From NCBI GenBank assembly GCA_004369045.1, contig ML213524.1:455667-519666 (forward strand): a DNA stretch of 64,000 nucleotides, given 5' to 3'. Below, one piece after another: positions 33,873-44,663 of this stretch; the stretch's first letter is position 1, and every line of letters starts with the position of its first letter. The translations under genes were made by a program, and so were the position numbers. Below the pieces are notes generated by a model. It did not search any database and was not told the origin of the DNA. It was given only the letters and a program-made list of their open reading frames with translations. Source of the stretch: Heliocybe sulcata (lineage: Eukaryota > Basidiomycota > Agaricomycetes > Gloeophyllales > Gloeophyllaceae).

Positions 33873-34029
33873 ATAATGCTTCCGGTACTTTGGACTGTAC
33901 AGTGGGCTTTCTGAAGGTTAGTTTTAGTTCCAGTACACGCTGCAGAGCCTGCTCTCTCCCAAATCCGTTGAAGGTGCAAATCCTCGTTTCATCGCAACTT
34001 GCATTTACTATCGCAAACCTTCATCTCGA

Positions 34030-34994
34030 TCAGGACACTACGATTAGGAACGAAGAGACAACAGAAACAGTGAGAGACAGCGTCGTAGTTAACACGACCT
34101 TCGCAGCCACACTATCGCCCAGCCATATAGCCCCCGTTAATGCAATTATTGCGGTACCGCCTGCCATCCCTACAAAGAGGACAGGCATTGCGAGCAACAG
34201 CATCGCCAGCCAGAACTTCCATGGTGTCCTCATAAGATCCTATTGATGGTACGCGCATCAGGACTATAATCTGGAAGGGCTCGTAACACGCACCTTCAGC
34301 GAGGTTCCTTGAACATCGGCAAGGACAAAGAGGAGGAAGACGCCGCTGCCTGCTCCAATGTAGCCTAGACAGAAGGCTGCGAGAAGGGTGACGTAGGGCA
34401 TTTGGCGGTCCCATCGAGCGAACTGGGTTGGCGGGTCCGTTGTCAGAAATGCTGCGGTCGTGCTGTCGAAGTTGGAGCTCAGGTCGCAGTCACGTTCGCG
34501 CGCAAAACGCGACTCACGCAAGGATCAACGAGGATACCACGTTAACGTTCGCAATGCGGTCAAACAGGGTCTTCTTGAATTCTCTCCAGCTATCCTCGTC
34601 GGCACCAGCGTGTTCGGCGATCCGCTCGACCGAGGGTGCTCCCATCGCTAACAAGCATAAGACTAAGACGTATGTATCAGCAAAATGTAGCCATACGTCT
34701 CTATTGCACACCTGTTGCTAGTCGCTTGGTTATAGGCCCCGCTGGCGTCAAGTCTGGGGATTCTTCATCTGAGTGGTGTTCGGAAGCCGACTTGACTTCC
34801 GCTTCCGCTTCCGAGGTCACTACGAGGACGGTTGGAGGCAGAGCTTCAACATCGTTGGTCAAAATCGGCGAGACAGTAGCCATGGACAACCCATGAGTGT
34901 TGATTGCGTTCCACGGAGCGTCATGAAACGTTGACACCGGGAAAGCAGCTAGAACAGGTATGGATCGTGAATTAGGCGCCTTACACCGCCCCAT
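34030..34994 (-). CDS. small multi-pass membrane protein, unknown function
   Basis: The four exons (34712-34994, 34518-34647, 34294-34462 and 34030-34239) give 263 aa. The N-terminal 115 residues are hydrophilic and acidic (TSEAEAEVKSASEHHSDEES). A conserved-looking cytosolic block follows (DEDSWREFKKTLFDRIANVN), then about four hydrophobic segments: VVSSLILATTAAFLT, VTLLAAFCLGYIGAGSGVFL, WLAMLLLAMPVLFVGMAGGT and VVLTTTLSLTVSVVSSFLIV. I do not recognise a family with an assigned role. It converges on rpp1, with 157 bp between the stop codons. Confidence 0.8.
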
Positions 34995-35071
34995 TACTGA
35001 TGCTTCATGGATAGCACCCGCCGCTGATCACTCTCTGTGTCCTAGAGCAATTTTATAAGCTCCTTCTTACC

Positions 35072-35780
35072 TTGTGGCAGACAAGGCCTCGGATAAAGTG
35101 TTCAGCTTTCGGGTTCAACTTCGTGGGATACGCCGCACCAGCGCGTCACGTGAGCGATGCGGTTTGGCGAAATCCGACGCGTGCAGCTTGCAGCCACGCT
35201 GACTTATCCTTCGACGCCTCAGCCTCCTCCGCTCAGAGTTCTATTGCTGTGTTATTTGGATGGACGAGAGTATCTGCCTCTCCTCCCTTCCCAAATCCAT
35301 CTGAACCAGGACCCGTACTTAAGAGCTTCGTGCCACATCTCGCCGTATGTCTGGGTTCCTCACCTGGCGTACCCACAGTATTGCCCACTGCCTTTTACCA
35401 CCTGTCTCGCTTGTTGCCCGATCATATTAACGGGGTTGATTTACATCATGCTGGATAGCTCTCCTCAAACCTTCCCAGCTCCCCAAGATCCCACGGGGCG
35501 CCGCTTCGTGGCGTACGGACGATATGTCTGCTCTGGAGGGCGAACCGCTAGCCGGCAGGTATGTCTGTGGCCTATGTCCAGTTCATGGTTGAAGTTCCTG
35601 TCCCTACGCGAGTCCTTCTTGCGCTTCTTGCATCTCGCCATCCTTTGCGGATACGGTTCTAGCAAGGCCACAGAAACAGGGTTACATGGATCGCTACAGT
35701 TTGCAACAACACCCTGGTGCCAAGAAAACGAGTACATATTGTTACAACTATGGAAACGGAGAGAATTGGCGACAAAATGA
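35072..35780 (+). pseudogene. relic of a BTB-type gene (weak)
   Basis: On the plus strand, about 35370-35455 reads GVPTVLPTAFYHLSRLLPD. This matches the IPAILPAAFYHLLRL block that follows the BTB domain in the genes further right. Around it only frames that switch and lack the BTB core are seen, so this looks like an old, much decayed copy. The two open frames here (35072-35458 and 35157-35780) should not be read as genes. Confidence 0.35.
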
Positions 35781-35861
35781 ACAGCAAATTAACGATATCA
35801 ACGAGACGACAGCAATGCGACACAGCAATGAATAACAGCAAAAATAGCATAATCATCACCT

Positions 35862-36881
35862 CTAATATTCAGTATCTCTCCGCAGAGCTTCCCAGCTCTC
35901 CATTTCGAAGTATGCTGGCAGACCGTCCCAGATTCTCTGCCTTCCTTCATCATATACTTGACGTGCCTTAATATAACACGCTGCGCATACTCCTTCGTCC
36001 CGGATAAGGTCGTGTGACTCGTGTAGAATGAATGGACAGGCGATAGCATCTGCTCTTGTCAACAAGCGTTCTTGCGCAAGCAACGACGGCCATCCAGCTA
36101 ATGTAGGGCAATATCTACGGGAGTCGCAGGGTGCTGACTTCCTGCAGTTCCGTAACTCATTTCCCAGCTTTTTATACTCGGCTATGATGGCCTCGCGGCC
36201 TAGGACGCATTGCCGTTTTTCTTTCTCGCTGAAGAAGATTTGATCGAAAATCATCTTGGTGGACAAGCTCGTGAAGCAGTAGAGTGCGGAGGGCAATAGG
36301 GTTCTGGCCTGTCCCAAGCATGCGAGCTGCGCACCAAGGACCACATTCTGGATGAATACTTGGTGTGTCGGCCATGAATCGAAGGTGCGAAACCGACTCC
36401 AAGTGTCCGGAAAGATATGTGAGAGCTCGGATATGATCCGGCGACGTATAGCTTGTGATGAGTACTTGGTGCTTAGCTTCAATGCACCCAAGTAAAAGCT
36501 TCGGTCGGTTAGGAGCATCTTCTCAGCATACCTATGTAGATGTTTGGTACACTCAGCACTTGGAGATGAGCGACATGGGTGCAGCATCTCGACTTACCCA
36601 AACACAAAGATTGCCTTGAGGAAATGGGTTAACTCCTGTGCGGTGTCGTGTAGGAAGACCACCTGGCACCCCTCAATGAGGTCGCCGCCACCCGAGTTAA
36701 GTGTCGGCAAGCTGAACATATCGGCAAATATCTCAGAGTTCTGGACAAGGAGACCGCGGTATACTCTGAACAGCGTCTGTTCAGCTTGTAGCACGATGGT
36801 CCCATCGTCAAACCAGAGGTCTTCGCATTTGCTCAGCTCGGCACCCCTCGCACTACTACCGTCGCTTCCCTTGGCTTCCAT
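35862..36881 (-). CDS. BTB/POZ domain protein 1 (intact copy)
   Basis: The two exons (36598-36881 and 35862-36531) give 317 aa. The BTB core starts CEDLWFDDGTIVLQAEQTLF, continues RVYRGLLVQNSEIFADMFSL and VVFLHDTAQELTHFLKAIFV, and is followed by the helical part (LKLSTKYSSQAIRRRIISEL, LLPSALYCFTSLSTKMIF). The C-terminus has paired cysteines (CAACYIKARQ). Agaricomycete genomes carry many such BTB proteins; the domain mediates dimerisation and in several families recruits cullin-3 ubiquitin ligases, but no partner is known here. This is the only clean BTB copy of the window. Confidence 0.85.
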
Positions 36882-38253
36882 GACTTATAAGACAGCACTT
36901 GAGAGTTCGATAGGTGAGAATGAACGTGAACTCGAGTGGCCACGATAAGGATCTGGATGATTACATTTCGAGCCACACAGCCAGTCACAACACGCGCAAA
37001 TAAGGCAGCCTTCCTTTTCTCACTGGTTCGACTTCAGTAATGATTGATGGCTTTAGCCTCGGCAGCTCGCCTTGTCATCTTGTCCAAGCTATCCGGTGAT
37101 AGACTGAAGTGTTTTGTGCCTTTCTTATTGACAGAAACGCGAGCACTGCGAGTGACGTTAATCTCAGCCCGCCCGGACCGCGCCCAGTCAGAATCGCCAT
37201 CCAGGACGGGTGAAAGTAAGTGCCGACCCACTATCAGGAACCTAATAGAAAGAAAGGTGATAGAAAGAAAGGTGAGATTGCATACAATATCGCGTCCCGA
37301 GATTCTCTATTGCTAAGGCACCGGGGACTCGAGAAGGTGCTTGCAAGAAGGCATCTTTGAGTCTTCCAGACCTCCGAAGTCGAGAACAGCGCTTCCGTGC
37401 TTCTACATAGTCCGGTTAAACAGCGGGCTCAGGACAGACCTTCAGGCTTCAGGCTTGCGGTTTCAGAGATGCTCTGCCGTGCTCGGATTGTATAGCCTAG
37501 CGGTGAATACCGCCAGCGGTACTCAGCATCCTATGGATCTCTCCAGAATGCCTCCAAAACAGAGGTCCGAATGCTAGACGCATGCCATACATATGCATGT
37601 TCACTGCACGAGACTATGTCGTCGCATCATTTGCCACTAACCATCGACAGTACGATGCTGGATGGCGTATCACGATAATCACGCGGATTCTCACCATTCT
37701 CAGGTCTTACCCCGCCCTTTGCATTCCATTTTCTCATGCGGGGAACATGGAGACGCGGGGGATGTCGCTGCGTCGAACCTTAGCAGGAAGTCCTCCGCTT
37801 TCGAGGGTCGCAGGTCAACAGGTTCGACTCATGGATGTGCTCCCACAAATATTGCTGCGACGGCCGCGTCTGTCCTTGACGAAATCGATTTTCGCCAAGT
37901 CCTAAAGCGTCGGGTCTGAACACCCCGCGCAAGGCACATCAGCCAGAACCCAAAATTCAGAGCAGATGACCATCGGCTATCAGATCTCGGGAACTAAGTT
38001 CTGTGTCCCCCCCCTTTTCGGCCACCACACAACGCCATCAAACCCTCAGAAGCATGTGGCTCGCCCCTCCTCCTGGTCTCAAAATCCGCACATGACAGGC
38101 GCCGTTGCTGCTGAACTCTATCGGGATGAAAATGAGGCCCAATCTTGCCATGCGCAATACCGGCGGCCCGGCCACACCGGTACATAAATCTCCAAAGGGC
38201 TCCAGCCGACCTTGTCCCTCGTCCGTTCCCTCTCGAGGACTGCTTCCACCAAA
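36882..38253. other. intergenic upstream of the sugar transporter
   Basis: Short open frames on both strands (37044-37919, 37966-38280) lack motifs. A 15-bp unit repeated twice lies at 37245-37274. The final 100 bp form the transporter promoter, with a TATA-like ACATAAAT near 38184. Confidence 0.55.
37245..37274 (+). repeat. 15-bp tandem duplication, two copies
   Basis: ATAGAAAGAAAGGTG occurs twice head to tail without a mismatch. Confidence 0.8.
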
Positions 38254-40578
38254 ATGGGCAAAGGCGTAAGTACTTTGCAACTTCAGTGGGGAACTCCCTG
38301 ACCCATCTCGATGTTGATTTCTACAGTACAGTCCCGCTATCGCAGCGAACCCCGTAAGTCTAGAATATATAATTCAATGCAATAATGATGCTTATCGGCA
38401 GCGATAGTATATCGTTGGGTCGTTCGCATGTATCGGTGGTGGACTGTTCGGTCTGGACATCTCGTCAATGTCCGGAGTCCTGAACGTACGTACCCACTTT
38501 TATTGGACAGATCACATAGCTTATTGCATTCCATTCGTAGAATGAAGCCTACCTGCGGACGTTCCATAGCGTAAGCTCTTAACAATAGGGAATTGCGAGT
38601 GACTGAAAGGAGCTCTTTCCAGCCTGGTTCCAATGCGCAGGGTGCCATTGTCGCTGCCATGCCCGCTGGTATGTACGATATCTTGCTGCCGCTGGGATAT
38701 CCCGTAGACGGCTTCCACAGGCTCCTTCGTTGGTGCCCTTCTGGTCGCCACCCTCGCGGACAAGATCGGACGCAAGAACACGGTGATCTCGTCTGGATGG
38801 ATTTGGGTCATCGGCTCCATCATTCAGTGTGCATCTGTGGTATGCGGCTCCATGGTGGCGCAGTCAGTAAGCTTAGTTCACCCCTCATAGAACCGCGGAA
38901 TGCTGGTGGCGGGCCGTGTCATCTCTGGTCTGTCAGTCGGTCTGGCCTCTTCCGTCGTTCCCCTCTATCAATCCGAAATCACACCGCCCGCTATCCGTGG
39001 TCGTCTCGTATCCATGCAACAATGGTGAGTTCCGCATCGATTAGTACCTGGGCATCCCTCATTTTCTCCCTCAGGGCCATTACATGGGGTATCCTCCTTC
39101 AATACTTCGTTCAATTCGGCTGCTCCTACATCGATGGTGTCGCGTCGTTCCGTATCCCATGGGGTCTGCAAATGATCCCCGCCATCCTCTTGTCTCTCGG
39201 CATGGTATTCTTCCCTGAGTCTCCAAGATGGCTTATGGATAACGGCCGGTGAGTACTACAGATACAATACTTCTCTGGAACATGGATGACTGAATGATAT
39301 TCTACAGGGAGGAAGAGGCGCTGCAAGTACTCGCGGATTTACATGGCAGGGGTGACAAGACCAACGAACTTGTCCAGCTTGAGTTCGAGGAAATCAGAGC
39401 GCAAGTGAGTCTGAAGGCCTATGCCAGTGCCTGCGTCGTACAAACCAATTTGCCAGGTATACTTCGAACGCACTGAGGGAGCAAAGTCGTACATGGACCT
39501 GTTCAAGCCTGGTGTCATGCGCCGTGTTGGCCTCGGTTGCTCCATGCAGATGTGGTCCCAGTTATCCGGCATGAACGTTATGATGTAAGCTAGACAGCCC
39601 TCGTCATATTCCTACCACTGACAGTCTTGTCCTTATAGGTACTACGTCGTCTATGTTTTCCAGGGCGCCGGTATCACGGGTCGTCGCGCCAACCTGATTG
39701 CCGACTCCGTGCAATACGTCCTGAATGTTGCATTGACTGGTCTGTTGCTTGCATAAAATTCTTGCCGTCGTCTGACGCAATGAACAGTTCCCGCAATCTT
39801 GTACATCGACAAGTGGGGTCGCCGCCCTCTCCTGATTGCCGGTAGTTTGGCTATGGGCTTCTGGTTCATGCTTGTTGGTGGTCTCCAAGGCCGGTATGGT
39901 CACTGGGGCGAGGTCGACGGCAGCGGTATGTTATTTGCAGCATTCTGCGTTTCAGACGACTCATGTCTGCTCTCCAAATCAAGCCTCTTGGGTCATCGAG
40001 GGTCACAGCGCGGCTACGAAGGGCATCATTGTCTGCTCGTACCTCTGCGTCTGCAGGTGAGTACAACCTCTGACGAATCCTCCAGGACATTATCTGATCC
40101 AGATTGGCCCTCAGTTTCGCCATCTCCCTCGGTCCCGTCTCTTGGACTTACCCAGCTGAGATCTTCCCTCTCCGTGTCCGCGCCAAGGCCGTCTCGTTCT
40201 CCACTGCCACCAACTGGGCCTTCAACTTTGCGCTGGCCTGGGCCGTTCCCCCGGGTCTGAGCAACATCGCCTACAAGACCTACTTCATCTTCGGCACGTT
40301 CGACTTTGCTGCCTGCATCCACTTCTTCTTCTGCTTCCCTGAGACCGCCGGACGCACGCTTGAGGAGGTTGAGGAAATCTTCGCCCAGGGACATGCGTTC
40401 TCAGCCTGGAAGGTCGAGCGTGGTGTCGGGAAGAAGACCGTTGAGGAGGCTAAGCAGCAGACGAAGGAGCTTGAGCTGGTGAGTCTCCTTCCTTTGCGGT
40501 ATATGTATCGGCAATTGACAATGACGCTTTTACCAATCGCAGCACGAGCACATTGACGAGAAGATCGCCGATGTGTAA
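38254..40578 (+). CDS. MFS sugar transporter (hexose-transporter family)
   Basis: There are 15 exons: 38254-38265, 38327-38353, 38408-38485, 38541-38570, 38623-38668, 38721-38839, 38891-39024, 39075-39248, 39308-39404, 39457-39584, 39639-39739, 39788-39925, 39984-40056, 40115-40478 and 40543-40578. They give 518 aa, with all phases consistent. Motifs: GGGLFGLDISSMSGVL in helix 1; ADKIGRKNT (the D-x-x-G-R-R/K loop); VPLYQSEITPPAIRGRLVSM with QQW; FFPESPRWLM; YIDKWGRRPLL; and SWTYPAEIFPLRVRAKA. Twelve membrane helices are expected at the plasma membrane, with proton-coupled uptake of a hexose or related sugar. The sugar cannot be told from sequence. Exons of 12, 27 and 30 nt open the gene. Confidence 0.95.
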
Positions 40579-41270
40579 GCCCCGTATCGCTTCCATCTCA
40601 CCTATGTTCTCTTTCGCCATCCCACCTTGTCATTTATATCCTTCCTTTCGGTGTTCGAGTACAAGCATCGTGCAGCTGTACCGTCCTCGAATATGCAGTC
40701 TTGTTTGCCTCTCTTCCCCAGGACTGAGAGTCCGCTCAGTCTGATTCTAATAGCAGAGAGCGATGCCGGCTTCTCTGTGTACACCAATTCGATTCGATAG
40801 GTGACCCTAGAGCTCCCGCCGAGTCATCCCGCAGTTGAGAAATCGCACCAGTTGGCAACACGACCCCGGGTGATATCGTAAAGATAATCCCAAGCCGCCG
40901 TCTGTTGCTCTTGGTCCTGGTCGTGGTACTTGTCCGTGGATACGACCTCCTGGGATATCAGTAGAAGTTCCTAGATGGTAGAAGCTGAAAGTAATAACCA
41001 CGGAAGCATCGTCCGACCTGCTGCGCGCCAATAATTACTTTGGAGACGCGCCGCGTCGCAATGTCACGTGCTATCGTCACACCGCGCCTCGGTGGGAGTT
41101 GTCGTCATTATTAATGCTTATACATCTTACAGTGGGCATACAAGAGGTAGCTCCCGTGCCTCGAAACATAGACAGTAGGACATGGTGGAATTAGACATCC
41201 AGTGAGAAGCCGTCTATTTTATTGCAGCTTACGAGACACAGAAGATAAGGTGAGCGAGACATCAGCAGGT
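40579..41270. other. intergenic between convergent transporter and BTB copy 2
   Basis: No gene is supported. Short minus-strand frames (40602-41031) have no motif. Confidence 0.6.
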
Positions 41271-42435
41271 CTACATTAGGGACTTCACATTGAAGAAATA
41301 CGGTAAATCCGCCCACAGACTCCTACGCATGTCATAAATCTCTTCTCCCAACGTCTCCTTACATATTTCAGGCAGGTCGGGGCTGCAGTTGCCGACGACA
41401 CGACAAAGAACGCGGAAGGGATCGAAGCTTTTATGAGTCATGGCCTTCTGCAAGTCGGCACCTGGAACGTGAGGAGTTGAGTGGACGACCATGGTAAGTC
41501 CTTCTTCCATGCAACGAATTTCAGGGAAAGGCGGTCGTAGATGGCTTCATTGATGCGTTCCCTCCCTAGATGAAGCCTGTAGTGGTTGTCGGCAGAGAGA
41601 TCCTGCCAGCTTGCCAAGCGGCCTCCGTCCGACACATAGTCGTCTCTTTCGCTCGCAAGGTCCTGGTTATCCCCTTCATCGAGCGCAAGGTACTCGTATC
41701 GCGGATAAGACGGCGACGACCGCATTAGTTGATAGAAAGCAGCGGGGAGGATGGAGGGCACATCACAATCGACAGCCAAATTTATGGCAGAGACAGGCTC
41801 CGGGAGGAAGTTAGTGAGATCGCAATTGTGGTTGTATGCATCGCAATCATGAGAGTCGTGCAAATCCTTTTGCATCTCCTCTATTTCCGCCTCCAAAGCG
41901 TCCCATTCATTGAGTGTCCGTGGCCAGTCCTCTTCCAGACGCGAGACAATCCGCTCTCGGATACTTGGAATGTCGTATTTATTGCAGAGCGCCAGAATGG
42001 GCTTGACTTTGTGAGGAGTGTCCGGGCTCAGCCTCTGGAAGACAAGGTTCCTGCAGGTAACGTGGAGCCTGAGCACCGACCAATAACACAGCACAGAATG
42101 AAATTACGTACGTTTCGTGATATATGACTCGTAGCAAGCTTTCCAAGGCATCCGCAGGATCTGGCATATCCACTAAGAATGCGCCATCGTACATCTCGTT
42201 GGCTGCGTCGTTGCTCGGCAGAGAAAACATGTCGGCAAACACGGAAGACAACTTCGCGAGCACCGATCGGTGGACTCGGAAGAGTATCCGACCCCCAGAC
42301 GCGTCTTCAGCGCTCAGCAGATAGTACAATGTTTCCATCGTCAAAATAGAGGGTCCCGTGCCGCCGACTTTCGACCTGGTCTTCGTCCGTCCTTTTCCGC
42401 TTAAGCTGTCTACGGTGTTGCTCGGACTCAGGCAT
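41271..42435 (-). pseudogene. BTB/POZ domain protein 2 (frame-broken copy)
   Basis: The natural start is ATG 42435 (MPESEQHRRQLKRKRTDEDQ), running to GTLYFDDGNIVLSAE. There a 7-bp tandem duplication (42305-42318, GCTGAGC followed by GCTGAAG on the minus strand) shifts the frame. The BTB core continues in the next frame (EDASGGRILFRVHRSVLAKL) and, after an intron (42051-42111), with NLVFQRLSPDTPHKVKPILA and PEPVSAINLAVDCDVPSILP. Near 41510 the frame changes again; the conserved tail (EEIYDMRRSLWADLPYFFNV) ends at 41271. It is most like BTB copy 3. Unless the assembly is wrong at both spots, it cannot give a full protein; an ATG at 42341 could give a truncated one. Confidence 0.7.
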
Positions 42436-42696
42436 GAGAGCAGCAATACAGTGACTCAGACGTCCAGAGAGTCCTAGAAGGCCACAGGAAATTGCCGGAC
42501 GGTCACAGCATCACGTCACAGCCACATGATTACGTGCCCATGTTACGGTACGCGCATAGAGTATAACGATTGCAACAGTTGGTTGCTATACGATCTGGAT
42601 AGAGGATATGGAAGATTGCGTAATGCCAGATTGGCGGAGTCCGTGCACTACAATAATTTTTGTGGCCGATCTAGGATACAACCTATCCAAGCAAGC

Positions 42697-43861
42697 CTAC
42701 AGCGGTGATTCAATTTCGAAACATTCTGGTAATTTGTCCCAGAGAGTCACTCGAAACTCTGCTATGCTCTTCTGCAATGCCAGGCAACATCTTGGACATG
42801 CTGCGTCGACACCTCGAGTGTCACAGCTACCAAGCCACTTCAAGGGATCAAACTCGAAGTGGTCACGATAAAGCTTGTCCTTGACCTGCTCCGTGAAGGA
42901 CTGGATGACCGAGCGAGGGCACTTGCACCCGTGTAACTCCGAACAGAGGTCGGAGTCGCTGTGGATAGTGTCAAGGAAGCCTGCGGTCGCATTCCATATT
43001 CGCTGTCTCCCTAAGTTCAACCTGTAATGATCTCCGCCAGACAGACTGCGCCAACTCGCAGTGCGCCCTCCGCCATAAATGTACTCGTTCCATTCGTGAC
43101 CATCCCATTCACCCTCTGGGGTCGGGAGATAGTATTCGCGTGCAGGATAGAAGGGCAAGCGCAGAAGATGGTAGAATGCGGCGGGAAGTATCGCGGGGAT
43201 GTTGCATTCGCGAGCAAGGTTGATAGCTGAGACTGGTTCGGGAAGCACCTCGTCAAGCGTATCTGTCGGGCCAGCACTCTCGATTTCATCCCAGTTATAC
43301 CATAATTTCTCTATCTCTGCTTCCAGCGCGTCCCACTTATAAATGGTCCGCGGTCAATCCTCCTCGAGACGGTTAATGATCTGCTTGCGAAAGTCGGAGT
43401 CGATCTCATATTTATGGCATAGAACCAAGATTGGGCTGACCATATTGGGTATGCCAGGGCTTAGTCTCTTCAGTACTAGAGTTCTGCTTAATGGACATGG
43501 ATCGTGAATGTCAGTGTATCGCAATGTACGCAGACGAAGCCAGAAATGCGTACTTTCCATGATATATCACTGTCAATAGACTCTCCAGGTCCGCAGACGA
43601 GTCTGTCATCTGCACCAGCGGCGCACCCTCATATATCTCATTCGCGCTGCTTGCCGGCAGGACGAACATGTCGGAAAATACAGTCGAGAGGCGCGCCAGC
43701 ATCGAACGATGCACGCGAAACAATATGTGGACTTGCGAGGCATCCAGAGCTGATAGGACAACATTGCCATCTTGGATGTAGAGAGTGTCATGTTTTCGGA
43801 TATGCGCTCCCTCCTGTCCGACCGATGCAGTTGCGACCTGGCTGTGGCTGGAAACAGACAT
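42697..43861 (-). pseudogene. BTB/POZ domain protein 3 (one in-frame stop)
   Basis: The two exons (43554-43861 and 42697-43483) read through in one frame for 364 sense positions except for a single TGA at 43354-43356. Copy 2 has TGG (Trp) at the matching place (EEDWPRT versus EED-stop-PRT). The BTB core is TLYIQDGNVVLSALDASQVH, ILFRVHRSMLARLSTVFSDM; the C-terminal half has INLARECNIPAILPAAFYHL, GDHYRLNLGRQRIWNATAGF and VDAACPRCCLALQKS. The rest shows no decay, so the stop is recent, or a sequencing error, or (less likely) read through. Confidence 0.75.
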
Positions 43862-44663
43862 GGACGAGCAGCTCTTACACAGGGGAGTATAACCCAGGTG
43901 TCGAATGAGACTATCTAGCCTGGGCCAGACGAGGATCGTAGCAGACTCTAGGATACGAGAGGATAACTGAAAGAAGACGCTTCAGTTCACCCGCACCCGG
44001 CGAATCACGTGCTTGTGACAGTCCGTGCAGCTGACGGGAGATGATGTCACGACTCACGACGCGGCCGCTCTGGCGACCTGCGGGTATATAAGGATGTTTC
44101 TCTCAGGAAGTATGATTTTCCTTCTCCTTTCCTCCTACCTTGCTTGTCTTTTGTCATCCGTCGAAACTGGAAGAAACAAATGACGGGATTACACGAGCGT
44201 TAAGTTGTTCTCTGAGCAAGCTCGGATACACTAGAAGTTAGCTTAGGTCAGTCAATTCTACGACGCTCTCCCGGCTGACTCGATACTGAAAACGATCAAG
44301 ACCGCTGCGGAGAACAAAAAACAAGCGTAAGTCAGACGGGGCACCAATTGAAGGCGCGCGCACTTTCCGCTGTCTCCGCTTTCCCCCGCCTCCGCTTTCC
44401 CCCGCCTCCTATATTAGAACAGCCATCTGCGCCCTGGGAACCTTCTATTTTCTGGTCGCTTCGACAACGGCAGGCATAGTACTCCTGCAAGTGCATATAA
44501 ACGGAGAGTGAAACCGGCCCTCGGTCCATGTAACTGCGCGTGAGCAATCATTTCGTCGTATGAATCAGCGTCATTGACTGTATGAAAGCTGCCTCTACGT
44601 TTTGCAAGCATTCGTACAGAGGAAGCCACTAATTAGGTTGCCAGAACGCTCTCCCACTCCACG
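43862..44663. other. intergenic between divergent BTB copy 3 and F-box gene 1
   Basis: It contains a TATATAA at 44087-44093 (plus) and, 25 bp further, a 23-codon frame (44112-44183) with a signal-peptide-like sequence (MIFLLLSSYLACLLSSVETG). The ATG is too close to the TATA box to be the normal start, and no downstream exon was found. A 16-bp tandem duplication lies at 44374-44405. The F-box gene itself starts at 44664. Confidence 0.5.
44374..44405 (+). repeat. 16-bp tandem duplication, two copies
   Basis: CTCCGCTTTCCCCCGC occurs twice in a row, 260 bp upstream of F-box gene 1. Confidence 0.8.

Noticed and set aside
35157-35780. 207-codon plus-strand open frame
   Set aside because: Lacks any motif in this frame; a neighbouring frame holds a BTB-type block, so the region is better read as a relic.
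44112-44183. 23-codon frame with signal-peptide-like sequence behind a TATA box
   Set aside because: The ATG is only about 20 bp from the TATA box, so transcripts would start at or after it; no downstream exon was found.
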